Under the pieces are notes generated by a model, which worked only from the letters and a program-made list of their open reading frames with translations, was not told where the DNA came from and ran no database searches. This document shows positions 22,935 to 34,300 of a DNA stretch of 64,000 bases, piece by piece. The stretch is taken from the NCBI GenBank assembly GCA_014843695.1, contig CM026390.1:100179915-100243914 (forward strand). Direction: 5' to 3'. The stretch's first letter is position 1. Each line of letters starts with the position of its first letter. The DNA comes from Archivesica marissinica (lineage: Eukaryota; Mollusca; Bivalvia; Venerida; Vesicomyidae). Both the position numbers and the translations under genes were made by a program.

Positions 22935-24206
22935 TCTCTCAATCTCTTTATACATGTATCCTCCATCTCTCCTTTATACATGTATCCTCCATATATCTCC
23001 TTTATACATGTATCCTCCATATATATCTCCTTTATACATGTATCCTCCATCTATATCCTTTATACATGTATCCTCCATATATCTCCTTTATACATGTATC
23101 CTCCATCTATCTCCTTTATACATGTATCCTCCATTATACATGTATCCTCCATATATCTCCTTTATACAGGTATCCTCCACCTCTCCTTTATACATGTATC
23201 CACCATCTCTCCTTTATACATGTATCCTCCATCTCTCTCCTTTATACGTGTATCCTCCATCTCTCCTTTATACATGTATCCTCCATCTCTCTCCTTTATA
23301 CGTATATCCTCCACCTCTCCTTTATACATGTATCCTCCATATATCTCCTTTATACATGTGTCCTCCATCTATCCTTTATACATGTATCCTCCATATATCT
23401 CCTTTATACATGTATCCTCCATTATACATGTATCTTTTATACATGTATCCTCCATCTATCTCCTTTATACATGTATCCTCCATCTATCTCCTTTATACGT
23501 GTATCCTCCATATCTCCTTTATATACATGTATCCTCCATAACTCCTTTATACACGCATCCTCCATCTCTCCTTTATACACGTATCCTCCATCTCTCCTTT
23601 ATACACATATCCTCCACCTCTCCTTTATACACATGTCCTCCACCTCTCCTTTATACACATATCCTCCATCTCTCCTTTATACATGTATCCTCCATATCTC
23701 AATCTATTTATACATGTATCCTCCATCTCTCAATCTATTTATACATTAATCATCCATCCTCAATCTCTATACATGTATCTTCCATCTCTTTATACATGTA
23801 TCCTCCATCTCTATCTATTTATACATATATCATCAATCTCGTTCTACATGTATCACCATCTCTCAATCTCTTTATACATGTATCCTCCATCTCTATCTAT
23901 TTATACATATATCATCAATCTCGTTCTACATGTATCACCATCTCTCAATCTCTTTATACATGTATCCTCCATCTCTATCTATTTATACATATATCATCAA
24001 TCTCGTTCTACATGTATCTTTCAATCTCTTTATACATGTATCCTCCATCTCTATCTATTTATACATATATCATCAATCTCGTTCTACATGTATCACCATC
24101 TCTCAATCTCTTTATACATGTATCCTCCATCTCTATCTATTTATACATATATCATCAATCTCGTTCTACATGTATCACCATCTCTCAATCTCTTTATACA
24201 TGTATT
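22935..24206 (+). repeat. Pyrimidine-rich 26-bp minisatellite with ~80-bp higher-order units
   Basis: First part (to about 23690): CCTTTATACATGTATCCTCC plus a variable CATCTCT or CATATAT tail. Second part: roughly 80-bp compound units including ATCAATCTCGTTCTACATGT. It lies about 1.1 kb beyond the NUF2 stop. Long Ser/Ile/Tyr/Pro-rich frames through it are repeat artefacts. Confidence 0.93.
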
Positions 24207-24814
24207 AGGTAATATGTTGTAAATACAATTAAAACCATGAAAAACATTTATTAGCTTATTGTTATTTATGGATATATCACAATCTGAAGAAAATGCATTT
24301 TCTGTAAAATTCTTAAACAATTTCAGTAAATGTCAAATAGGAATTTATAATACCCCATTGCATGGATCATTCTAGTGGGTGAAATTGTCGCCCTAAAAAA
24401 AAATATTTTTGGTTTTTACGATTTTCAAACAAAAAATTGTCTATATGGTTGTACTGTGCATTTTAACCCTATTTTGCAGAAGTATATTAAAGAACACCAT
24501 TTAAAACGCGCTTTCTCACTTCTCCAAAGAATTCTGACCTAGAATGAACCCTGCCCATTGTACCCCTATGCAGCATATTGTTAATACTGTATTTGAGATA
24601 TCGATAAATAATTCAAATAGCACAAAACTTATATATACATATTGTATTCACATATCCTACATGTGTATGTACAATATGTGATTGCGAAACAAGTTCTTAC
24701 ATCAGCTTAATTGCTCTTAGTTTAAACTTTATTTATTAAAGTATACATTTTACAAATACGTATTTTATAATATACACAAATTACATAATGTAAGTATTGG
24801 ATTGGAAAACAAGT
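24207..24814. other. 3' flank without recognisable features
   Basis: AT-rich DNA with no persuasive ORF, repeat array or RNA gene. Copy 2 equivalent 53590-54197. The similar stretch 22581-22934 (52185-52538) is also empty. Confidence 0.5.
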
Positions 24815-24960
24815 TTTAACAACTTATATTAATTCCTTTCTTAAGATCTCATTCCTGATTGAACCCCTCGCCATGACAGAAGAGACTGGGGAATTTAAGT
24901 GCCTTGTCTAAGGGCACAATCTTTAACAGTTACAGCCAAATTCAAACTTTTTGGGCCTTT
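24815..24960 (-). mobile_element. Decayed SINE fragment
   Basis: It shares the order TTGGAAAACAAGTTTTAACA, then CATTCCTGATTGAACC, then TGCCTTGTCTAAGGGCACAA with the SINEs at 623-863 and 22350-22580, but the tRNA-like head is eroded. Duplicate at 54198-54343. Confidence 0.6.
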
Positions 24961-25179
24961 AACATTTCACCTTCCAGATTAAAGATAACAACATTCACAA
25001 TAGATATGGTTACAAACATTCACAATAGATATGGTTACAATAAAGTATTATAAATTCCTTACAAATTTAAAGATGTTAAATATTTACTGCAAGTTTTTAT
25101 TTTGATGGTAAATTCAATAAATATATTTTTTATTATGGGTTTCTAGAAAGCTAATACGTTATATTTCGGGTTTTACGCC

Positions 25180-25400
25180 TGCATCAGCACCATTTCGGGC
25201 TATATCGCCGGCGGGCAGTTAACCTAACAACACCTTTCCTGGGCAGGCTCCAACGGTTAACCAGTACTTGGGTGCACCAACCTCCGTAAGAAACTGCCAA
25301 CTTTTTCATATAAATGAGACACGACCTGAGCGGGGCTTGAACCCGTGATGATAGGTTACAGTGGTATACAAGTCAGCGACCTTGACCACGGAGGCAGAAG
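25180..25400 (-). mobile_element. Second tRNA-derived SINE family, minus orientation
   Basis: On the minus strand it begins TGCCTCCGTGGTCAAGGTCG (A-box region). GGGTTCAAGCCCC, a consensus B box, follows at 25336-25348 (complement), then a GC-richer body. Different from the other SINE family in this window. Duplicate at 54563-54783. Confidence 0.68.
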
Positions 25401-25624
25401 AGAAGGCTAATAATATGCTCTATAATAATGTTAAATATTATGAATGTGCAGCGGTTTTAAGGATAAATGAGATATTCAAATTACTTTAGTGGTCATCTTG
25501 GATTTTACGACCTTCCTGTCTGAGCACATACCGGTGCTCTATCAAATTATAACCCTATGTACTATCATGCTTTTGCCACAAAATGCAGGATTCTTATGGT
25601 ATGTGTTACGGATCTCTCCCACTA

Positions 25625-25917
25625 ACTTGTGTGATGCTGCCCTTGCTTGTGCGAGAGATGCCCTTGTTTGTGTGATGCTACCATTGCTTGTGTGGTGCTA
25701 CCTTTGCTTGTGTGAGAGATGCCCTTGTTTGTGTGAGAGATGCCCTTGTTTATGTGATGCTACCATTGCTTGTGTGGTGCTACCTTTGCTTGTGTGAGAG
25801 ATGTCCTTGCTTGTGTGAGAAATGCCCTTGTTTGTGTGATGCTACCCTTGCTTGTTCGATGCTACCCTTGCTTGTGCGATGCTACCCTTGCTTGTGCCAG
25901 AGATGCCCTTGCTTGTG
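25625..25917 (+). repeat. 20-bp minisatellite at the edge of gap 1
   Basis: Units TGTGATGCTACCCTTGCTTG and GAGAGATGCCCTTGCTTGTG alternate right up to the Ns. A tandem array at a contig end is a plausible cause of the assembly break. Confidence 0.93.
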
Positions 25918-26917
25918 NNNNNNNNNNNNNNNNNNNNNNNNNNNNNNNNNNNNNNNNNNNNNNNNNNNNNNNNNNNNNNNNNNNNNNNNNNNNNNNNNNN
26001 NNNNNNNNNNNNNNNNNNNNNNNNNNNNNNNNNNNNNNNNNNNNNNNNNNNNNNNNNNNNNNNNNNNNNNNNNNNNNNNNNNNNNNNNNNNNNNNNNNNN
26101 NNNNNNNNNNNNNNNNNNNNNNNNNNNNNNNNNNNNNNNNNNNNNNNNNNNNNNNNNNNNNNNNNNNNNNNNNNNNNNNNNNNNNNNNNNNNNNNNNNNN
26201 NNNNNNNNNNNNNNNNNNNNNNNNNNNNNNNNNNNNNNNNNNNNNNNNNNNNNNNNNNNNNNNNNNNNNNNNNNNNNNNNNNNNNNNNNNNNNNNNNNNN
26301 NNNNNNNNNNNNNNNNNNNNNNNNNNNNNNNNNNNNNNNNNNNNNNNNNNNNNNNNNNNNNNNNNNNNNNNNNNNNNNNNNNNNNNNNNNNNNNNNNNNN
26401 NNNNNNNNNNNNNNNNNNNNNNNNNNNNNNNNNNNNNNNNNNNNNNNNNNNNNNNNNNNNNNNNNNNNNNNNNNNNNNNNNNNNNNNNNNNNNNNNNNNN
26501 NNNNNNNNNNNNNNNNNNNNNNNNNNNNNNNNNNNNNNNNNNNNNNNNNNNNNNNNNNNNNNNNNNNNNNNNNNNNNNNNNNNNNNNNNNNNNNNNNNNN
26601 NNNNNNNNNNNNNNNNNNNNNNNNNNNNNNNNNNNNNNNNNNNNNNNNNNNNNNNNNNNNNNNNNNNNNNNNNNNNNNNNNNNNNNNNNNNNNNNNNNNN
26701 NNNNNNNNNNNNNNNNNNNNNNNNNNNNNNNNNNNNNNNNNNNNNNNNNNNNNNNNNNNNNNNNNNNNNNNNNNNNNNNNNNNNNNNNNNNNNNNNNNNN
26801 NNNNNNNNNNNNNNNNNNNNNNNNNNNNNNNNNNNNNNNNNNNNNNNNNNNNNNNNNNNNNNNNNNNNNNNNNNNNNNNNNNNNNNNNNNNNNNNNNNNN
26901 NNNNNNNNNNNNNNNNN
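25918..26917. other. Assembly gap 1, exactly 1000 N
   Basis: A run of 1000 undetermined bases. The round size indicates an arbitrary scaffolding gap, so distance and even order across it are not established. ORFs spanning it are meaningless. Confidence 0.99.
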
Positions 26918-26941
26918 CATTTTTTTTTTTTATTCCCCCCG

Positions 26942-27439
26942 CTATACTACTACCGTCCCTTCAATCAGCAGCACAGAGTAATTGTTGTCCGGTACCGTCC
27001 CTTCAATCAGCAGCACAGAGTAATTGTCGTCCGGTACCGTCCCTTCAATCAGCAGCACAGAGTAATTGTCGTCTGGTACCATCCCTTCAATCAGCAACAC
27101 AGAGTAATTGTCGTCTGGTACCATCCCTTCAATCAGCAGCACAGAGTAATTGTCGTCTGGTACCATCCCTTCAATCAGCAGCACAGAGTAATTGTCCTCT
27201 GGTACCGTCCCTTCAATCAGCAGCACAGAGTAATTGTTGTCCGGTACCGTCCCTTCAATCACTTGATCAATGTGATTTGTCTCTGTACAAGTTGTATTGT
27301 GCGACTTTGGACTGATACCTGTACCCTGAAAGATAGCCCAGTCCATGGCTCGAGTTAGCTCCTCTGATGTTCCAAAATGAACATGATAATAACAACCACA
27401 TGTTGGACAACCCGATAGAGTGATGCAAGGAAAGTCCAA
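26942..27439 (-). other. Open minus-strand frame with 14-residue repeats, uncertain coding
   Basis: The frame is open for 165 codons but has no good ATG start (it opens at a TTG after an in-frame TAA). The first ~60 residues contain CPTCGCYYHVHFGTS and WAIFQGTGISP and look less repetitive than chance. The remainder is the 42-bp array in frame. It could be part of an exon of a neighbouring gene on the minus strand, or noncoding. I recognise no family. Confidence 0.3.
26943..27262 (+). repeat. 42-bp minisatellite
   Basis: About 7.5 units beginning GGTACCGTCCCTTCAATCAG. On the minus strand the unit is 14 codons with no stop, reading VPDDNYSVLLIEGT or close variants. It begins about 25 bases after gap 1. 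Confidence 0.93.
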
Positions 27440-28802
27440 ATATTATTCAGAAACTTTCATGCTTTGAATGATTTCGACTAATACTATTTGCTGTATTTAC
27501 AAATTATTCCCTAATTCGCTCCGCTCAAACGTAAATAAATCATTTATCCCATAATCAAGTAATTCTAGGGGGAAAGAATGACAAACACGATTTAGGATGA
27601 GTCATTTGCATTACCATGTTAATAATTTATTATATAAATGTATAAGAATTTTCTTCAAGTTTAAACCTGCGACCATAAAATATGCGAATATTTAATGTTT
27701 AGAAGCCTCATAACATAAAATACAATCAGTCTGAGATGTTAAGTACACCCTACTCTGAGATGTTAAGTACACCCTACTCTGAGATGTTAAGTACACCCTA
27801 CTCTGTTGTTAAATTATACATCTCGATATAAGACAGCCACATAAATACGAAACTGTAGTGCCGGCTGCCCCAACCCACTCCCCTAATTATATTAAATATA
27901 ATATAATCTCCTCATCTTTTTCTATTATTTCTTTTTTGTGGAGGAGGAGGAGGGGTGGTAGAAAGAAACCATGCAACTATCCAGTGTGAAAAGGCCTTCT
28001 TTGCTGCCCCGTGACTTTCCCAACGAGCAGTATAACGATAAATGTTATCATAATTGTATAGGCTAAAAACTGTTTAACATCTATTATATCAATTTTGCTC
28101 AAACTGGTACCGCCACTTAGATTAACCTAATATAGCCTGTCTGAGCTAACAGTCTTAGAAACTTAAATCACATACATTGAAATAGAAAGTGGCTGCGTGA
28201 CAAAGTAAAAAACATAAAGCTAAAATCCGAAATTCATTTCTTAAGCCGCCTTTAATCAAGATGCCATTCCTCTGACGATTCTTCTCTTTGTAAACAACCA
28301 CTGGATATAAACGTTTGGACAATCCTGGTAAAGGGCGTCGAACCTGTCGATATATAAATTTTGATTTTAATAGAATTACCAAGTACCCCAAGATCTGCAA
28401 CGATCAATTACCCTCCAATTGCTGCCCTTGCAAACAGAGAATATTTTCATCAATAAACAGATCTTAATCTTTCGAGACTGACGTATTCATTTCAGGGTGG
28501 GTGGGCGGGGGTCAATATAATGACGTATCGTAATGCAAAACCACTTCGAATGGAGATAACTATCTACATTCCACTATTTATACTATCCAAAAATGCACGA
28601 AATAATCGTGCATACAAACACAACACTTGATTACACACCATTACCTGAATTACTGTGAACCTAGGATAAATATATTTAACATTGCTATTGTCTTCCTCGC
28701 TTTCAATTGATTTTGATATTTATTCAAATCTTGTTGTAGATGTAATGACATTTTTCTACTGAACGTCATGGCACCTCTTCTACACATATGTTGTATTTTC
28801 AG
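27440..28802. other. Unique sequence 5' of the first visible NUF2 exon
   Basis: AT-rich. It contains three 24-bp tandem copies (CTGAGATGTTAAGTACACCC...) at 27731-27803 and a short minus-strand open frame at 28155-28400 without a recognised family. The missing NUF2 start exon should lie upstream of 28803, but I could not find a convincing candidate here. Confidence 0.5.
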
Positions 28803-28882
28803 CAAAATTTATTGTCAAACGAGTTTGAGTTTCCAGAAATACATTCAGATTCTGTTCCAGTTATGCATCTGATAGTGGTCAT
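28803..28882 (+). CDS. NUF2: NUF2 copy 2 exon: CH-domain segment
   Basis: Acceptor TGTATTTTCAG ends at 28802 and donor GTAAGT starts at 28883. Eighty bases, phase 0 in and 2 out, encoding QNLLSNEFEFPEIHSDSVPV and a hydrophobic helix. The pattern fits the NUF2 head domain. The split codon AT|G joins cleanly to the next exon. Confidence 0.68.
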
Positions 28883-31239
28883 GTAAGTTTTTCCAAATTT
28901 TCGACAGGGAGAAAAAGGTACTTTATAAATTTAGTTATTCTATACGTATATCCAGATTTGTATTGAATGTTGTGAGGTGGGGAAAGCTGTGAATATGTGG
29001 AATTAGTCCAATTTCTAATACTCACGAAAATTGTAATACCAGAGTTGTGGCCCTTAGTTTGTTCCCGGTTTAACCTTTAAATGAGCCTCTACTTCCTTCA
29101 ATTGTGTTCAAATCTTGAAATGACTTGGCACAATAATCACCAGACCAGTCACTGTGTTATTCCTAAGAATAAGTTTATACAAATTTATTTTAGCTCGATT
29201 GCGAAACAAATTCTTTCAACTTATATTAATCACTCTCGAGACCTCTTTCCTGACGGAATCCATCGCCATGAGGGAGAGAGAAGAGGCAACGTTGAATTTA
29301 AATGCCTTGCCTAAGGGCAAGAATAGAACAAATTGTTTCCTTTCATACAAGGAAAGTGTTGTGTAGTCAGTTTGATTGCACAGTGACATCTTAGTCTCAC
29401 GAAAAAGAACAAGCAGTCATGTCCCAAGTAATGTTGTATTATTGGCCATTTTCTATTGTGCACAATTTACTTTAATTGTTATTAATAATCTTCATTCGTG
29501 TATCATCAATCGCCCAGTTTTTGTTCTCCACCATTTTTAAAATTTGTTTGTCGAATGATGTCACTGCTGTCAGTAACAGGTGTTTGGTTTATATGGTACA
29601 CGCTAGAACTGTCAAACAGGAAAATGAGCACACTATAACTACATTTGTATTTCGAAAATATGCAAATGTTGATGTTTTCAATAATCACATTCATGTGTAC
29701 TGGTTGGTAACCCTTCGAACGGGGCGACCCATTTCCCATCCACCCTCACAAACGCCTGATTTTGCAATTGCACAGGCTGTGTTTGTTCTCGATCATTCCA
29801 GTGCATGTTTCCAATTTCAAGACAGGGCGACCCATTTCCCATCCACTATCATACAGCTGTGCACATTATGAGTAAAACTTGGTAACTTTCGTACAGCTGT
29901 GCATTTTACGAGTAAAACTTGATCACTATCGTACAGCTGTGCATTTTACGAGTAAAACTTGATCACTATCATACAGCTGTGCATTGTGCGAGTACAACTT
30001 GGTAACTATCGTACAGCTGTGCATTGTACGAGTAAAACTTGGTAACTATCATACAGCTGTGCATTGTGCGAGTACAACTTGGTAACTATCGTACAGCTGT
30101 GCATTGTACGAGTACAACTTGGTAACTATCGTACAGCTGTGCATTGTACGAGTACAACTTGGTAACTATCGTACAGCTGTGCATTGTGCGATTACAACTT
30201 GGTAACTATCGTACAGCTGTGCATTGTGCGAGTACAACTTGGTAACTATCGTACAGCTGTGCATTGTACGAGTACAACTTGGTAACTATCGTACAGCTGT
30301 GCATTGTACGAGTACAACTTGGTAACTATCGTACAGCTGTGCATTGTGCGATTACAACTTGGTAACTATCGTACAGCTGTGCATTGTGCGAGTACAACTT
30401 GGTAACTATCGTACAGCTGTGCATTGTACGAGTACAACTTGGTAACTATCGTACAGCTGTGCATTGTACGAGTACAACTTGGTAACTATCGTACAGCTGT
30501 GCATTGTGCGATTACAACTTGGTAACTATCGTACAGCTGTGCATTGTGCGAGTACAACTTGGTAACTATCGTACAGCTGTGCATTGTACGAGTACAACTT
30601 GGTAACTATCGTACAGCTGTGCATTGTACGAGTACAACTTGGTAACTATCGTACAGCTGTGCATTGTACGAGTACAACTTGGTAACTATCGTACAACTGT
30701 GCATTGTATGAGTACAACTTGGTAACTATCGTACAGCTTGGTAACTATCGTACAGCTTGGTAACTATCGTACAGCTTGGTAACTATCGTACAACTGTGCG
30801 AGTACAACTTGGTAACTATCGTACAGCTTGGTAACTATCGTACAGCTTGGTAACTATCGTACAGCTTGGTAACTATCGTACAACTGTGCGAGTACAACTT
30901 GGTAACTATCGTACAACTTTACATTTTACAATGATGGCTGATATCTATGTTCTTTCTATAACTTTGTACGGATGAGTCATCAAATATTATGCCAGAATTA
31001 ATCGTTCCTTTTACTATCATTCAAATAAAACACACTGCCTGGCCATCCTGTCTAGTTTACCATAGTATCAAGTATAGTTGTTTTACAGGAGGATGGTTAT
31101 GCCATCTCTATACATAGCAGACTTCAGTGCAGATGTTGTTATATCACCAAGTAAGCTACTTTTTATTCAGCAGTTACTATGAGTTACTATGAGCTAGTTA
31201 GCTTTCTTGCTATCCTGAGCCATGAGGTATTTGTATGTC

Positions 31240-31311
<72 letters not shown>

Positions 31312-34300
31312 GAGCCCACGAGAAGGTACTTGGTGGGTACAGAGAACAATAGATAACAGTACTGTCCGTTCATGTCATAATGCATGTTGGGTATGTTTGG
31401 TATCTTGTTGCATGATTTTAACAAGAAAATACCCATTACATGTCCATTTGTGAATCCGTCTGGCATGGGTACATGTCTAGTAGACATTGGGTGTATACCC
31501 ATTACATGTCCATTTGTGAATCCCTCTGGCATGGGTACATGTCTAGTAGACATTGGGTGTATACCCATTACATGTCCATTTGTGAATCCCTCTGGCATGG
31601 GTACATGTCTAGTAGACATTGGGTGTATACCCATTACATGTCCATTTGTGAATCCCTCTGGCATGGGTACATGTCTAGTAGACATTGGGTGTGTCCATTG
31701 TTCTGATATCAAAGGTAACACTGATGCTATGTTATCTACTTTGTGGAGTTAGTTAAGCAATAGTTTATACAAATTTATTTTAGCTCGATTGCGAAACAAG
31801 TTCTTTTAATTTATATTAATATCACTCTCAATACTTCATTCCTAATGGAATGATCAATCCATCGCCACGAGGGAGAGAGAAGAGGCAATCTGCAATTAAA
31901 TGCCTTGCCTAAGGGCACAATCGTAACAGCTCCAGCGGGGCTCGAACTCCGGGACTTTTGTACCTGAAGCGAACGCGCTATCACGACTTCCAGTTAAGCA
32001 ATAGACAGAACATGAGTAGACCAATAGAAAACCTCATGTGCTTACTTGTCTTGGGCAAACAACCAGTCACATCTTGTTATCTTAGCTTACGGTGAACTAT
32101 TAGTATAGGCCATCCTGAAAATTTTATTTTCGAAAAAAAAATTCTCACTAAATACTATCTTCTAACCACATACTAAAAGTCAAGCCATATATCCACATAT
32201 TTACACTGAGATGATCGCTTTGTCAGACCACAGATGCATTATTTGTACGCCGACAAATAGGTATACACATTGCGACTACAAATTGCGATAGCTCAGCAAC
32301 AGAACTTCAAGGACCCAATCAGAGACTGCAGTTCTTTTAAGGTTGACTTTTGTTTTTTGTCGGTACATAATTTATTTTCTCTTTGACCTGTTCGGTTTTA
32401 ATTAGTGGGATTGTCACAATTTGTGTCAACCATTTTTTCTGAACAAAGGTCAACACTCGAAAATACAAACACCTCAAATTGTCGTTGCGTTCTATCACTT
32501 TGATGTTTACCTCGAGAGGATGTGCAGACTGCAACTTTCCAACAATGTTAGGTCAATGTCACATTTCAAGGTCAGGTTTGGCCAATGTAAGAATTTGATG
32601 AATCGTTGTAGGGTCCAAACATGGCACAATTTCACTAGATTTTGGGTAATATGTGCGTAATATGGAATAAAATGTATGGGACATGTATTGTTAGCAAAGA
32701 TTTCCAATGATTTTGACTACCGTAATTTAATATTTGTTATCCAATTTTATTCATTTTATCTGCCTCTGCCGGGACTGTTATTTCACTACAATGCACAACT
32801 TCACAATCATTTATGTCAGTGTGAACGTTCGCAATAAAACATAGTTCCGATGTAATTTTCAAGTTAATTTCTGTTTGCTGTTTAAATTAAAAACGACACG
32901 ACAAAACAAATTCATTAGAACATTATTACTTTTGGGGTTGGGGTAAGGGGGAATTTCCAATTTGCGGAAATTTTACAGATTTTTGCCGTTTTTATCATTT
33001 TCGCCAAACTGAGTTTTATTTGCCAATTTTGGCATATTTTAGCCATTGGTAACATTGGCGATTACCATCGCGGGCCCTGCTTTATAATTAACTGGTTATT
33101 ATTGTCAGAAAACAGTGAAACTGCAAAAGTACATCCAACAGCAGATGAATACGAAACACCAGCAGTGGCAGAGAAAATGCCATCCTCCACTGTTTCACTC
33201 TTCACTGAGAAAAGTCAACCAATCAATGGAGAACAAAAACAGAAACATTATTGTTTCAGGTCCTGCTACAATGAAGAAAATCTTAAGTGCCGCCATCAAC
33301 TCTATACGATTCAAACACACGCGCATTGTGGTGTATGAAGATATCAACTCTGAAATTGTAAGTCATCTCATTACGGGAGCTCAGTTTTTACTTTGTTCCA
33401 ATTTAATAAATCGACGAGGGATGTTGCTGTCTATTGGGCTGTTGTCTAGTTCCTGAAATATTCGATCCCCCGTCTAACCCTAATAAAATTAACAGTCTTT
33501 CAGATGGGACTTTAAACCGAGGTCTCGTGTCGGTGCTATACACTTTGCATGTAAAATAACCTGAAGAGAATCTGGAATGGGTCTCTGTCTGTATCGTTGC
33601 ACTATCCTCAAAAATCTAAAATGACTAATCTCTTCAGGAGGCGTCGCTCATATGGACAACCAGTAGTGATGATAAATAAACGTAAAACACACACTGAAAT
33701 GTTCATAAACGTTTATGTATTTCAGATGTTGAAAGGAATATGAATGTACTTGTCAACAATTTTAATTGTGCATATACAAATTTATATTTCTCTTTTTATA
33801 GGAGAGGGATCGGGAACATCATGATGCACTGTTGAAAAGGAACACAGAACTGAAGCAGAGAATCAATGAAATACGAGCGACACGTGCCCAGCAGGAACCG
33901 CAAATACAGCAGGTACATTCTCTAATAACAACAATTTAAACCATCACATTAATCTTAATCTGTCCTTGCCCCTATCACAATCCCTATGCATAATTTTACA
34001 TTAATTTTTATACCCCTAGTCTCGGAGAAACAGGAAGCTTAGTGTTTGCTGCAGCTGTCAATGCGTAATTACATAGATAGAAGAACTAACGGTCTGTTGT
34101 CCTGTGGTCTAGGGTTAGCTCTTATGTGGCTATAAATGGTCGTGTGCGGCTAGTAGAAGAACAAGAGAACAATGGGGTAGTCACTTAGGTAACCATTTGT
34201 GAGACTGTCCGTCTTTCCATCCAGCACATTTTCTCATCCAGATCGAACAAAACTTGATATTTATCAACATCAAATGGACAAGCGTATAATCACTTGACTT

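Larger units (their letters stand above)
1..25917 (+). repeat. Large direct repeat, copy 1 (pairs with 31138-55874)
   Basis: The whole interval is present again downstream. The offset is 31137 up to about 16579. It becomes 29508 after the transposon unique to copy 1, 29464 after one 44-bp unit is lost, 29499 then 29604 as 35-bp units are gained, and 29383 after the pyrimidine-rich array. Between these steps the two copies read base for base the same where I compared them, apart from rare substitutions (for example in the short repeat near 25010 versus 54400). Both end in the same 20-bp array at a 1000-N gap. Confidence 0.95.

Noticed and set aside
22923..24212. 429-codon Ser/Ile/Tyr/Pro-rich ORF
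   Set aside because: It is entirely within a pyrimidine-rich minisatellite, other frames are equally open, and unit number and order differ between the two copies.
25688..27358. ORFs running across the first run of Ns (and similarly 55767-56956)
   Set aside because: They translate undetermined bases over an arbitrary 1000-N gap.
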